Assembly (NCBI GenBank): GCA_015064685.1
Contig: SVRT01000002.1
Location: forward strand, 1-64,000
Source of the DNA: Oscillospiraceae bacterium
GTDB taxonomy: Bacteria > Bacillota > Clostridia > Oscillospirales > CAG-272
Length of the DNA: 64,000 nucleotides
Direction: 5' to 3'
The notes beneath the pieces were generated by a model. The model did not search any database and had not been told where the DNA came from. It saw only the letters and a list, made by a program, of their open reading frames with translations. Within the stretch, counting starts at the first letter, position 1. The number at the start of each line of letters is the position of its first letter. Shown piece after piece: positions 33,630 through 44,085 of this stretch. The position numbers were made by a program, and so were the translations under genes.

Positions 33630-34538
33630 ATGTATGATATAATAGTTGTCGGCGCGGGACCTGCGGGTCTTACCGCCGCAATATACGGTCGAAGAGCCGA
33701 CAAGAGTGTGCTCGTTCTTGAGAGGGGTACGTTTGGCGGACAGATGACCTTTTCACCTAAAATTGAAAACTACCCGGGCTTCTGCCAGATAAGCGGAAAC
33801 GAGCTTGCCGAAAAGCTCGTTGAGCAGGCGTTGAATCTCGGCGCAGAGATAGATATGCAAGAGGTTATGGGAATTCGCAAGGAGGAGAACGGAGTTTTCT
33901 GCGTTTCCTGCGCAGAGTGCGATTTTATGGCTCGCTCGGTCGTGATCGCGGCGGGCTCGAAGCACAGACTCTTAGGTCTTTCCAAGGAGGAGCAGTTTAT
34001 CGGTGACGGTATCTCCTTCTGCGCGGTCTGTGACGGTGCTTTTTACGTAAATAAGACTGTTGCGGTTATCGGAGGCGGTAACAGTGCGCTCGTTGAGGCT
34101 ATTATGCTCTCGGACGGATGCGAGAAGGTATATATTATTCAAAACCTTGATTTCCTTACCGGTGAAGAGAAGCTTGCGCAGATCCTTCGCTCGAGAGCGA
34201 ACGTTGAGATCATTTGCGGTTATGTGGTCGACGAGATACTCGGATACGATACCTTTAACGGAATTGTTATCAAGGACGCCAAGAACGGCGAGAAGATGAG
34301 ACTTGACCTTGACGGCATGTTCGTGGCTATCGGTCAGGTTCCAGAAAACGAGATATACAGAAATCTCGTTTCCCTCAATGAGAGGGGATATATAATCTCC
34401 GACGAGGCTTGTCTTACCGACACCGACGGCCTTTACGTTGCAGGGGATTGCAGGACAAAGAGTGTAAGACAGATCTCGACCGCTTGCGCGGACGGTGCAA
34501 CGGCGGCTCTTGCGGCTTGCAGATATCTTGATAAATAA
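33630..34538 (+). CDS. trxB: Thioredoxin reductase-like flavoprotein
   Basis: A 302-residue low-molecular-weight thioredoxin reductase homologue. FAD site GAGPAGLTAA at 8-17, the redox disulfide C131-A-V-C134, a second dinucleotide site GGGNSAL at 148-154, and the C-terminal GDCR FAD motif are present. The NADPH-specificity motif HRRxxxR that normally follows the second site is absent (Q171-N172-L173 ... T177). It may use NADH or another donor such as ferredoxin. Its place right after the NrdD-glutaredoxin fusion suggests it keeps that domain reduced. Confidence 0.88.
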   Translation: MYDIIVVGAGPAGLTAAIYGRRADKSVLVLERGTFGGQMTFSPKIENYPGFCQISGNELAEKLVEQALNLGAEIDMQEVMGIRKEENGVFCVSCAECDFMARSVVIAAGSKHRLLGLSKEEQFIGDGISFCAVCDGAFYVNKTVAVIGGGNSALVEAIMLSDGCEKVYIIQNLDFLTGEEKLAQILRSRANVEIICGYVVDEILGYDTFNGIVIKDAKNGEKMRLDLDGMFVAIGQVPENEIYRNLVSLNERGYIISDEACLTDTDGLYVAGDCRTKSVRQISTACADGATAALAACRYLDK

Positions 34539-34545
34539 GTAAATT

Positions 34546-34572
34546 GGGCGGAAGTTTAATCCGCCCTTTTTT
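34546..34572 (+). terminator. Terminator after the reductase gene
   Basis: Stem GGGCGGA (34546-34552) with TCCGCCC (34560-34566), loop of seven, followed by six T's. Confidence 0.85.
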
Positions 34573-34623
34573 ACGGAATTTTGAACAATGTATACCAAAA
34601 TGGTAAATATTTGATTTTTTTTG

Positions 34624-34661
34624 ATTTAGCTATTGATTTAAATAGCTAAATGTGGTAAAAT
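34624..34661 (+). promoter_or_regulatory. sufCB promoter with a palindromic operator candidate
   Basis: Promoter TTGATT (34633-34638), 17-base spacer, TAAAAT (34656-34661). A perfect 10-base inverted repeat, ATTTAGCTAT (34624-34633) and ATAGCTAAAT (34642-34651), straddles the -35 and enters the spacer. Bound protein would block RNA polymerase. An Fe-S-sensing Rrf2/IscR-type regulator is an obvious candidate, but the site matches no consensus I know. Confidence 0.6.
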
Positions 34662-34720
34662 AATACACGGCGGAGATGGCTCTCTGCGACACTGTTATGA
34701 AAGGAACAATATTACGTTAA

Positions 34721-35452
34721 ATGTTAGAAATAAAAAATCTTACTTACTCGGTCACGGATGAAAAAACAGGCAAGCAGATCAAGATCCTTGACGACGTAAG
34801 CGTAACAATAAACGAAAGATTCGTCGCGGTAACGGGACCTAACGGCTCGGGCAAATCTACGCTTGCAAAGCTTATCGCGGGAATATATAAAGCCGATTCC
34901 GGTCAGATCTTACTTGACGGAGTCGATATAAGTGAAATGAATATCACCGAGAGGGCAAAGGCGGGCATCAGCTTTGCTTTCCAGCAGCCCGTAAGATTCA
35001 AGGGGATCACTGTCAAGGATATGATCTCTATGGCGGCAGGCGAGAAGATCTCGGTTGCGGAGGCGTGCAAGTACCTCTCTGAGGTTGGTCTTTGCGCAAA
35101 GGAATACGTTAACCGCGAGATCAACGAGTCTCTCTCGGGCGGTGAGCTTAAGAGGATTGAGATCGCGATGATAAATGCGCGCGGAACAAAATTCTCGGTA
35201 TTTGATGAGCCCGAGGCGGGAATCGACCTTTGGAGCTTCAACAACCTTATCAAGGTGTTTGAGAAAATGCATGAGAAGACTCACGGAAATATTCTCATCA
35301 TCTCTCACCAGGAGAGGATCCTTGATATCGCCGACAAGATAATCGTAATTGCGGACGGAAAGATCGCCGCGTACGGTACTAAGGAAGAAATTTTGCCCGA
35401 GCTTTTGTCGGCTCAGGCGGCGTGCAGATTTGCGAGCGGAGGTGAGGAATAA
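34721..35452 (+). CDS. sufC: Fe-S cluster assembly ATPase SufC
   Basis: SufC is a soluble ABC-type ATPase that drives Fe-S cluster building on a SufB/D scaffold. The 243 residues have Walker A GPNGSGKST at 39-47, Q-loop AFQQPVRFKG, signature SLSGGELKR and Walker B SVFDEPEAG, with H-loop ISHQERIL. The FDEPEAGID sequence is typical of SufC. The stop codon overlaps the start of sufB by one base (TAATG). There is no sufS, sufU or sufD beside it. Confidence 0.92.
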   Translation: MLEIKNLTYSVTDEKTGKQIKILDDVSVTINERFVAVTGPNGSGKSTLAKLIAGIYKADSGQILLDGVDISEMNITERAKAGISFAFQQPVRFKGITVKDMISMAAGEKISVAEACKYLSEVGLCAKEYVNREINESLSGGELKRIEIAMINARGTKFSVFDEPEAGIDLWSFNNLIKVFEKMHEKTHGNILIISHQERILDIADKIIVIADGKIAAYGTKEEILPELLSAQAACRFASGGEE

Positions 35453-36384
35453 TGGCAGAGAAAAAGCTTGACAGCCTTAAGCTCAACCTTCTCCGTGAGG
35501 TCGCTGACCTTGAGGGTGTTCCTCAGGGCGCGTATTCTCTCCGTGTAGACGGTGAGATGTTCGGAAAAAATTCATCCGAAAATATTGTTATTGAAAAGAA
35601 GACGGACAAGCCCGGTATTGATATTTACATCAAGGCGGGAACTAAGCGCGAGAGCGTGCATATTCCCGTTATTCTTGCCGAGAGCGGACTTCGCGAGCTT
35701 GTTTATAACGATTTCCACATCGGTGAGGGCGCGGATGTCCTTATCATCGCGGGATGCGGAATCCACAACTGCGGCGTTCAGGACAGTGAGCATAGCGGTA
35801 TTCACTCCTTCTTTGTTGGCAAGAACGCGAAGGTAAAATACGTTGAGAAGCATTTCGGCGACGGTGACGGAAACGGAAAAAATATTATGAATCCTCACAC
35901 CGTAGTCGAGCTTGACGAGGGCGCATATATGGAGATGGAGACGACTCAGATCAAGGGCGTTGACTCCACAAAGCGCAAGACCGAGGCGGTACTCAAGGCG
36001 AAGTCTACACTTGTCGTTCACGAAAAGATAATGACTCATGGCGAGCAATTTGCCGAGACCGAATTCATAGTTGACCTTCAGGGTGACGATTGCGGAACGC
36101 ACGTGGTTTCCCGTTCGGTTGCAAAGGATAATTCGCGTCAGCTCTTTATCTCCGACGTGGTCGGTAACAGCCGTTGCTCGGGTCATACCGAGTGCGATGC
36201 GATCATTATGGACAACGCGTCTGTAGTGGCTGTTCCCAAGATCGTTGCCAATAACACCGAGGCATCTCTTATCCACGAGGCCGCCATCGGTAAGATCGCT
36301 GGCGAGCAGCTAATCAAACTCATGACGCTCGGACTTGACGAAAAGCAGGCTGAGGAAGAGATAATCAACGGATTCTTGAAATAA
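35452..36384 (+). CDS. sufB: SufB/SufD-type Fe-S scaffold (minimal system)
   Basis: A 310-residue member of the SufBD family, shorter than classical SufB (about 470). It has the C-terminal beta-helix core with the ordered strands HSGIHSFFVGKNAKVKYVEKH, HTVVELDEGAYMEMETTQIKG, and the motif SRCSGHTECDAIIMD (SufB-like), followed by EASLIHEAAIGKIAGEQL. Candidate cluster-binding cysteines are in GCGIHNCG and SRCSGHTEC. A two-gene SufC-SufB set like this corresponds to the reduced SUF-like minimal system (SmsCB) described in many anaerobes. A sulfur donor must be encoded elsewhere. Confidence 0.87.
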   Translation: MAEKKLDSLKLNLLREVADLEGVPQGAYSLRVDGEMFGKNSSENIVIEKKTDKPGIDIYIKAGTKRESVHIPVILAESGLRELVYNDFHIGEGADVLIIAGCGIHNCGVQDSEHSGIHSFFVGKNAKVKYVEKHFGDGDGNGKNIMNPHTVVELDEGAYMEMETTQIKGVDSTKRKTEAVLKAKSTLVVHEKIMTHGEQFAETEFIVDLQGDDCGTHVVSRSVAKDNSRQLFISDVVGNSRCSGHTECDAIIMDNASVVAVPKIVANNTEASLIHEAAIGKIAGEQLIKLMTLGLDEKQAEEEIINGFLK

Positions 36385-36390
36385 AAATTT

Positions 36391-36421
36391 ACACCCACTT
36401 CGGTTGAAGTGGGTGTTTTTG
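36391..36421. terminator. Bidirectional terminator between sufB and the DUF4091 gene
   Basis: An 11-base perfect stem (36391-36401 with 36406-36416), four-base loop, A-rich before and TTTTTG after. Serves both converging genes. Confidence 0.9.
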
Positions 36422-38080
36422 TTATAGATTTTCCTTGATCAATTTGTTTATTGCCTCTCTGACCTGAAGAATCTCGAAAGAGTGGCGGGCGCAGGTGTTG
36501 AAGGTAACTGTCTTGCCGAAGGAATCCTCGATCGCTTTTATAACCTTTTCTTTTCCGCAGAGAGACTCTGCGAGCTGCATCGCCCTCATATCCTGGAGCG
36601 CTTCGTAAAAAACGATGATCCTGAGAGATTCGTATGCTTCGCCATCCGGGGCGGGGTAGACCGAGAAGGTGTCGCCCGCGGGGACCCATCCGTCGCCTGA
36701 AGTGTCTCGGTAGGGGTCTATTGCATTGTAGGAGTGTTGGGTGTTGTAAAAGTTGTAGCCCCAATGCAAAAAGCCAACGATATCGTATTTATACATCTGC
36801 ATACCGATCGAGCGGTTACGTGCAGAGGGCATAGCGATAAATCGGTTTGAGACCTCGTTCCACTGTCCGCAGCAATAATATGTCCAGAGGTTTTTGACAT
36901 TGTTTTCGATGAATGGTGAGGTGTGATTCGTTGCGGGGATCGGGAGGGAGACTATACCTTGCTCAAAAAACTCGTAATTTGAAAGTGCGTCCATAATTGG
37001 ATACCCTTCGAGGAGGTCGGATATGGAGTTTTTTGCCGCCTTGTAGCTTTCAAGCTGCTCTGCGCTCGGTTCGTCGGATATGTGGAAATAACAGCGCTTG
37101 TCGTCTCCGCGAGCCTCCATATGCTCGAGGAATGCATTGATAAAAGAGCGGAGGAAATGGGTGTATTCGGGTGATGTAGCGTCAGTTTCCCAGCCGAAGA
37201 TCTTCTTTTTTGTTCCGTTGACATAAGCGACTACCTTTGGAGCGTGCAAAGCACCCCATTGGGTGAAAAAGTGCGCTATTTCGAGGTGTTTTATACCGAC
37301 TCGGTCGCACATATCTATCCAACGGTCGAGGAGCGTAAAATCGAAGGAATAGTCGTTTCCGTCCTTCGTTACGCCGACGAGCTGAGTGGTGAGTCTTTCA
37401 ACTCCGACACCCGTGTCGAGCGGAGGCGTGAAGGTAGGAGTTAAGAGCATATTAATGCCGTTTTTCGCGGCGGTAGAGGCAAAATTCTCGATTATGCGCC
37501 AATGCTCCTCGGAGAACACCTCGCATCTGTAATAATTGGCAAGGCAATCAGTATAAAACCACTCGGTGAATTTCAAGGTTTGATCGGGGAGTGTAGCATC
37601 GATTATCTCAATAGCTAGAGTATTCAAGCTAGTTTCTCCGGCGTTATCCTTGAGATTTACCGTGATATCTTTCTTCCCGGCGGTAACGTCTTTTGCTTTT
37701 GATAGGTCGATCTCTATCCAAAGCGCAGAGGTCGCGATGGGGGATATGCGAAGTCTGTTCGCATATCGCAGTGGAAGAAGGAGATCGGGATAGAGCCCCG
37801 GGGTAGTTCTGAGAAAATTATCGTCCATAAGTCCCGGGAAGGTCGGCTGTGCTACGGGTACGCTTACCACCTCTCTGATCGAGGTGTATTTTGCAAGCTC
37901 GCCCTCTATCTCAACCGTTACGTAGCGAGAAAGCTCCTCGATCTTATCAAAGGTCACGAGAACCTGGAAGGAGATCCTTTCGTTTTTGAGGGCAGATATA
38001 TACTCGAGCTTGTTGAAATCCTCGAGCTTCTGATCAATAAAGCAATTTTCAAGTGAGGAAATGATTTTTGAATATAGCAT
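36422..38080 (-). CDS. DUF4091 domain glycoside hydrolase-like protein (GH123-like)
   Basis: A 552-residue protein without a signal peptide. An N-terminal beta-sandwich (about 25-165) precedes a TIM-barrel-like core; the C-terminal quarter matches DUF4091 (DIVGFLHWGYNFYN and PDGEAYESLRIIVFYEALQDMRAM). In GH123 hexosaminidases, close relatives, an Asp-Glu pair performs substrate-assisted catalysis; D336-E337 in HISDEPS sits at the right place. Activity on N-acetylgalactosamine is possible but the DUF4091 group is broader. It has its own promoter, divergent from the GH106-like gene. Confidence 0.8.
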   Translation of the reverse strand: MLYSKIISSLENCFIDQKLEDFNKLEYISALKNERISFQVLVTFDKIEELSRYVTVEIEGELAKYTSIREVVSVPVAQPTFPGLMDDNFLRTTPGLYPDLLLPLRYANRLRISPIATSALWIEIDLSKAKDVTAGKKDITVNLKDNAGETSLNTLAIEIIDATLPDQTLKFTEWFYTDCLANYYRCEVFSEEHWRIIENFASTAAKNGINMLLTPTFTPPLDTGVGVERLTTQLVGVTKDGNDYSFDFTLLDRWIDMCDRVGIKHLEIAHFFTQWGALHAPKVVAYVNGTKKKIFGWETDATSPEYTHFLRSFINAFLEHMEARGDDKRCYFHISDEPSAEQLESYKAAKNSISDLLEGYPIMDALSNYEFFEQGIVSLPIPATNHTSPFIENNVKNLWTYYCCGQWNEVSNRFIAMPSARNRSIGMQMYKYDIVGFLHWGYNFYNTQHSYNAIDPYRDTSGDGWVPAGDTFSVYPAPDGEAYESLRIIVFYEALQDMRAMQLAESLCGKEKVIKAIEDSFGKTVTFNTCARHSFEILQVREAINKLIKENL

Positions 38081-38107
38081 TGCGACATTCTCCGTGTCTT
38101 TTTTTAA

Positions 38108-38137
38108 ATTATAACCTTAAAAAAGCGTCTCTGTCAA
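38108..38137 (-). promoter_or_regulatory. Promoter of the DUF4091 gene
   Basis: Minus strand: TTGACA (38132-38137), 18-base spacer, TATAAT (38108-38113). Confidence 0.85.
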
Positions 38138-38211
38138 TGTATTATTTTATTGCTGAGGTGTAATATTTAACTGCGGAGCGGCAAATGTGACTCAAAAAAT
38201 GCAAAAATATA

Positions 38212-38240
38212 TTGAAATAACATGAGATTTATGATAAAAT
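38212..38240 (+). promoter_or_regulatory. Promoter of the GH106-like gene
   Basis: TTGAAA (38212-38217), 17-base spacer, TAAAAT (38235-38240). It is divergent from the DUF4091 promoter, about 75 bases away. Confidence 0.8.
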
Positions 38241-38273
38241 TGAGTTGTGAAATTTTCCGCGGAGGAAAAAGTT

Positions 38274-41042
38274 ATGAGATGGTTTGAAGGATTTATTACA
38301 CCCGATAGAGAGTACCGCCCGAAGGTGAGATATTGGATGCCTCACGCAGTCGTCAGTGAGAGAGGAATCGAGCGGGATATAGAGGACCTTGCCGCGCGAG
38401 GCTTTGGCGGAATTGAGGTCGTTACGATGCGAGACAGCGTTGACTACCGTTTCTTTAACCGCGAGAATATGTGGGGCTCAAAGGCTTGGATCGGCGCTAT
38501 GAAGATACTTCTTCGCGAGGCAAAGAAGCACTCTCTGACCGTTGATTTTGCCAACGGTCCGTCCTGGCCGATAGCCGATATTCACGCGACCTCTCCCGAT
38601 GACGAGAGCGTTATCCGTGAGCTTGCATACGGATTGAGGATCATAGGAGCGGGAGAGCATTACGAGGGGGATATTCCTATGCCCGAGCCCGATAATGCTA
38701 CGCCCTATCAAAGGCTTATTTCTCTTGCCTTATACAGAATAAGCGGTGAGAATGAAATAGACATTGATTCCTATACTCCCATTAAGCTTTCCGACACGGT
38801 CTCGCTGACCGTGCCGACGGACGGAGATTACGCGCTTTTTGCCTTCTATGACAAACCGAGCGTGCTTCGAATGAATTCGGGACTGTTTTACGTTGTTGAT
38901 CATTTTTCAAGGGCGGGAACCGACGCCATTATGGACGTATGGGAAAATGAGCTTATGCCCGAGCTTGAGGAATATAAAGATATCATCGAGTGCCTTTTCT
39001 GCGATTCGCTTGAGTATATCGTTCAGCTTGAGTGGACACGCGATTTTCCCGAACGGTTTGAGAAGGAAAAGGGGTACAGTATTATTCCGTACCTTCCTTG
39101 TCTTGGAAATATCGAGACGGTTGGCTCTGCCGACAGAAACCTTGGAGTCTTTCCTCCTACCAAGGTGTCGGGATACTACTTATCCGACAGAGATAGGTTT
39201 GTTCGCGTAAATCACGACTTCTTTGACGTTATAAATAAAGGATATTGCCACGAGCATCTTGAATATATGCAAAAACGCGCCGAGGCGATGGGACTTACGG
39301 TGCGCTATCAGGTCGCTTACAACAAAAATCTTGAGGCGGAGTCGAGCGCGCTTTACGTTGGAATTCCCGAAAACGAGCCTTTAGGCCGCCCCCTGCTTGA
39401 TAACTTCCGTATTATGAGCGCGGCTGTAAATCTTGACAGAAAGTCGGTCTACTCTTATGAGTGCGCGGCTGAGCCGTGGTTCGCTTACGGACAGACACAC
39501 GAGGATCTTCTCTGGTGGGTAAAGCGCTCTTACGCGGGTGGAATGAATTCGCAGGTGCTTCACGGCGCGAATTATTGCGGATATTACGATGGAGAGGGGA
39601 ACGACAACGGAGTCGGTCCCTGTATTCATTGGCCCGGATTTGAAGGCTTTACGCATCCGAGGTGGGCGAACGCGTGGAACAGAACGCTGAATGTTGACGG
39701 ACAGAGGCAGATACTCGATCAAATATCACGTTGCAACTATCTCTTAAGAAACACGCATAAGATCGACGTTGCCGTATACAGACACGAATACAAGAACAAT
39801 TGTTACATGGGGGCGTATGACGGCGGTTATTTATATCAAGACGGTAATGCTCTTAACGATGCGGGATACACCTACGAATTTTTGTCTCCGTCGCTTTTCT
39901 CACATCAGAATGCGGTAGTCAAGGACGGAGTTTTTGATCCCGAGGGAGCGGCTTATAAGGCGATAATCGTAAATAATGAGGAATATATTGATTTCGGTGC
40001 GGCTGAAAAGCTACTTGACTATTCAAGAGCAGGACTTACTGTAGTATTTGTCGGTAGGATACCGTCAAAGTGCTATTTTGAGTCGGGAAGTCATACGGAC
40101 AGAGAGCTTGAGGAGATCATTTCAAGGATCAATCATGTTTTTGTTGAGGATATCCACGCTGTTCCGATGGCGCTCAAGGAAAAGGGAATACTGCCAGCAA
40201 TAATGCCCGTGACTCCTTGCGGAATAAGACCGGTGCGGCTTGATATAGCTGGCGCGGCGTTCTACTACGTCTACAACTCACATACGGTCAAGCGTGGTGC
40301 GCGTGAAACCCTTTATCCTTATATCGATAAGGATGTGTGTATGAGTGAATACAGCGGTATTGTTTCGCTGGATTCTCTTGGTGATGTGTACGAAATTGAT
40401 CCATTCTCCTGCAAGGTCACAAGGCTTGATTCATGGGCGGTTGGCGGCAGAACAGAAGTGTATCTTGATCTTGCTAAGGATGAGGCTAAGATCATTGCGG
40501 TGCTTAATGATGAGCAGGCGGAAATGCTCGGGATTTATGGAGATTTCGCACATAAATACGATTACGTAGGCGAGTGTGTGCTTGAGCATTGGTCTCTCAG
40601 CATAAGATCGATACACTCCCCCGAAAATCGGGCGTGTACCTTCTACGAATCGGTGTGGAGTGAGGAAGAGAAGATAATGCTTGACTCTCTTAAGCCTTGG
40701 TGCGATATCAAGTCCGAATGGGAGAAGATATGCGGTATAGGTGTATATGAAACCGAATTCCGGCTTGATAAGACCTACAAAAAGGCTGTGTTTAAGCTTG
40801 AAAGAGTGTGTGACACGTACGAGCTTTTTGTCAACGGAATAAAATTTGACGTTGTCGATCCCGTAAGGCAGGAGACCGATATAACAGAGGCGCTTTTATG
40901 CGGACGAAACGAGATCAAGGTCGTTGTTTACAGTACGCTTATGAACTGTGTTGCTTACGATTACATCAAGGAAAACGGCAAGATGGTTAAGCCGCAGAAG
41001 AGCGGTATGTGGGGAAAGACCTCTGTATTGCTGTTCAACTGA
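38274..41042 (+). CDS. GH106-like glycoside hydrolase (putative alpha-L-rhamnosidase)
   Basis: A 922-residue protein with no signal peptide. Its start (RYWMPHAVVSERGIERDIEDLAARGFGGIEVVTM in two stretches) is the beta-1/alpha-1 region typical of GH106 and related families. A barrel domain continues to about 520 and includes ECLFCDSLEY and the SYECAAEPWFAYG region. The last part is beta-sandwich, ending in a galactose-binding-like fold (YETEFRLDKTYKKAVFKLERV, then ELFVNGIKF). ATG 38274 follows GGAGGAA; an in-frame GTG at 38247 has no such site. Rhamnosidase activity is inferred from the family and from the GH78 gene nearby. Confidence 0.78.
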   Translation: MRWFEGFITPDREYRPKVRYWMPHAVVSERGIERDIEDLAARGFGGIEVVTMRDSVDYRFFNRENMWGSKAWIGAMKILLREAKKHSLTVDFANGPSWPIADIHATSPDDESVIRELAYGLRIIGAGEHYEGDIPMPEPDNATPYQRLISLALYRISGENEIDIDSYTPIKLSDTVSLTVPTDGDYALFAFYDKPSVLRMNSGLFYVVDHFSRAGTDAIMDVWENELMPELEEYKDIIECLFCDSLEYIVQLEWTRDFPERFEKEKGYSIIPYLPCLGNIETVGSADRNLGVFPPTKVSGYYLSDRDRFVRVNHDFFDVINKGYCHEHLEYMQKRAEAMGLTVRYQVAYNKNLEAESSALYVGIPENEPLGRPLLDNFRIMSAAVNLDRKSVYSYECAAEPWFAYGQTHEDLLWWVKRSYAGGMNSQVLHGANYCGYYDGEGNDNGVGPCIHWPGFEGFTHPRWANAWNRTLNVDGQRQILDQISRCNYLLRNTHKIDVAVYRHEYKNNCYMGAYDGGYLYQDGNALNDAGYTYEFLSPSLFSHQNAVVKDGVFDPEGAAYKAIIVNNEEYIDFGAAEKLLDYSRAGLTVVFVGRIPSKCYFESGSHTDRELEEIISRINHVFVEDIHAVPMALKEKGILPAIMPVTPCGIRPVRLDIAGAAFYYVYNSHTVKRGARETLYPYIDKDVCMSEYSGIVSLDSLGDVYEIDPFSCKVTRLDSWAVGGRTEVYLDLAKDEAKIIAVLNDEQAEMLGIYGDFAHKYDYVGECVLEHWSLSIRSIHSPENRACTFYESVWSEEEKIMLDSLKPWCDIKSEWEKICGIGVYETEFRLDKTYKKAVFKLERVCDTYELFVNGIKFDVVDPVRQETDITEALLCGRNEIKVVVYSTLMNCVAYDYIKENGKMVKPQKSGMWGKTSVLLFN

Positions 41043-41051
41043 AATTGAACA

Positions 41052-41082
41052 AAAGGCTACCGATATGTCGGTGGCCTTTTTG
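41052..41082 (+). terminator. Terminator after the GH106-like gene
   Basis: A 12-base stem (41052-41063 with 41068-41079, one G-U pair), four-base loop, then TTTTTG. Confidence 0.85.
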
Positions 41083-41160
41083 TGTGAAAATTGCACAAAA
41101 GAGAAAAAGCATTTTTGTTAAATATCGTAATTTCTTGCAATTTATTATTTTGACATTTTA

Positions 41161-41169
41161 TGATATAAT
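41161..41169 (+). promoter_or_regulatory. Extended -10 promoter of typA
   Basis: TGATATAAT (41161-41169) is a good extended -10. No -35 lies at 17 bases; the TTGACA at 41150 is only 8 bases away and cannot serve. Confidence 0.6.
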
Positions 41170-41218
41170 ATTTAGTTGGAAGAAATTTTGATTTTTGTAG
41201 AATAATAAAGGAGTTTAT

Positions 41219-43063
<1,845 letters not shown>

Positions 43064-43136
43064 TCCGAAAGGTATTGTTTGACATTAGATCCTATATTTC
43101 ATCAAATAAGAACTTTTATTAAGCAAGTCCTTAAAC

Positions 43137-43175
43137 AAAATGACAGAGAAATGATAAGATTCTCTGTCATTTTTT
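43137..43175. terminator. Bidirectional terminator between typA and the AraC gene
   Basis: An 11-base perfect stem (43140-43150 with 43160-43170), 9-base loop, A's before and TTTTTT after. The right side overlaps the last codons of the AraC-type gene. Confidence 0.85.
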
Positions 43176-43931
43176 GTTGTATATCAGGTCTTTTTCGTAA
43201 TCGATATTTGATAGAGTGGGGAGATATTTTTCGGGAGAGAGTCCGAAATACTTTTTAAATGCCTTGCTGAACGCATACTGTGAGGAAAAGCCGACCTCCT
43301 CCGCGACCTCATAGATCTTTTTGCCGTTTACAAGCTCGGAGAGGGCAAGATTCATTCGGTGGGTGTTGAGGTACTGCTTTGGTGTTACGTGGTATGCCGC
43401 GGTAAAGGCGCGCGTGATGTGCTCGCGGCTATATCCGAAGCTTCGGCTTAGCTTTTGCATATCAAGCTCAAACGTGTCCGATGCATCGAGGTAATTCTTA
43501 ACACGGAGAGCTATACTGTTCGCGTCACTTTGCTGACGGTCGATACAGGAGAGTAGGAGCTGGATTATGCTTGATTGAAGGTCAAAATCCGAAATTGCGA
43601 TGTATTTTCGCCACAAATTTACCGCATCGGAAAGCGGTGTGTCATTCTCGACCTTTATTTCGATAAGCTCCTGAACGGGTGGGAAGGTAACGACATGCGA
43701 GTAGGTATGGAATAGCTTGTCGTCGGGGTTTTCGTAGAGCGTAAACGGTTTTTTGACGGGCGTGAGATAGACGTGATTTTTCTTAAGTCTTCTTTTTTTG
43801 CCATTCTCCTCATAATAGGCCTCGCCGTCAATAATGTAATAGAGCCTTGAAAAGCCGACGTTTACATCCTCGTATATCCAATTATCGTGCGTATATGATT
43901 CTGCGCTTTGGAGTATGTTTTTGACTATCAT
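43167..43931 (-). CDS. AraC-family transcriptional regulator
   Basis: A 254-residue regulator with an N-terminal cupin-like sensing domain (about 1-130, including RLYYIIDGEAYYEENGKKRRL) and a C-terminal pair of helix-turn-helix motifs (about 155-250; DMQKLSRSFGYSREHITRAF, then IYEVAEEVGFSSQYAFSKAF). The PKQYLNTHRM linker is typical. Members with a cupin usually sense sugars. It is divergent from the GH78 gene, whose expression it probably controls; paired sequences in the intergenic region may be its operator. Confidence 0.9.
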   Translation of the reverse strand: MIVKNILQSAESYTHDNWIYEDVNVGFSRLYYIIDGEAYYEENGKKRRLKKNHVYLTPVKKPFTLYENPDDKLFHTYSHVVTFPPVQELIEIKVENDTPLSDAVNLWRKYIAISDFDLQSSIIQLLLSCIDRQQSDANSIALRVKNYLDASDTFELDMQKLSRSFGYSREHITRAFTAAYHVTPKQYLNTHRMNLALSELVNGKKIYEVAEEVGFSSQYAFSKAFKKYFGLSPEKYLPTLSNIDYEKDLIYNKK

Positions 43932-43940
43932 AGTGAATCT

Positions 43941-43969
43941 ATTATAATTCTTTTAGCACAGTTTGTCAA
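43941..43969 (-). promoter_or_regulatory. Promoter of the AraC-type gene
   Basis: Minus strand: TTGACA (43964-43969), 17-base spacer, TATAAT (43941-43946). Confidence 0.88.
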
Positions 43970-43974
43970 TATAA

Positions 43975-44024
43975 ATGCTTAAAAATATATCACAAATGGA
44001 CATCAAAAGCGTTTTTTTGAGCAT
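43975..44024. promoter_or_regulatory. Inverted half-sites in the AraC/GH78 control region
   Basis: ATGCTTAAAAA (43975-43985) faces TTTTTGAGCAT (44014-44024), an inverted pair with one difference (T/C). The right half ends exactly at the -35 of the GH78 promoter and the left lies just behind the AraC -35. This is where an AraC-type activator/repressor would bind. Confidence 0.5.
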
Positions 44025-44052
44025 TTACTTTAGTATGAGTATGAAATATAAT
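44024..44052 (+). promoter_or_regulatory. Promoter of the GH78-isomerase operon
   Basis: TTTACT (44024-44029), 17-base spacer, TATAAT (44047-44052). The weak -35 fits an activator-dependent promoter. Confidence 0.78.
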
Positions 44053-44085
44053 TTAAATATAAGATTATTTAAAGGAGATAGATAA

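Noticed and set aside
41150-41155. TTGACA as a -35 for typA
   Set aside because: Only 8 bases separate it from the TATAAT at 41164; the extended -10 explains the promoter better.
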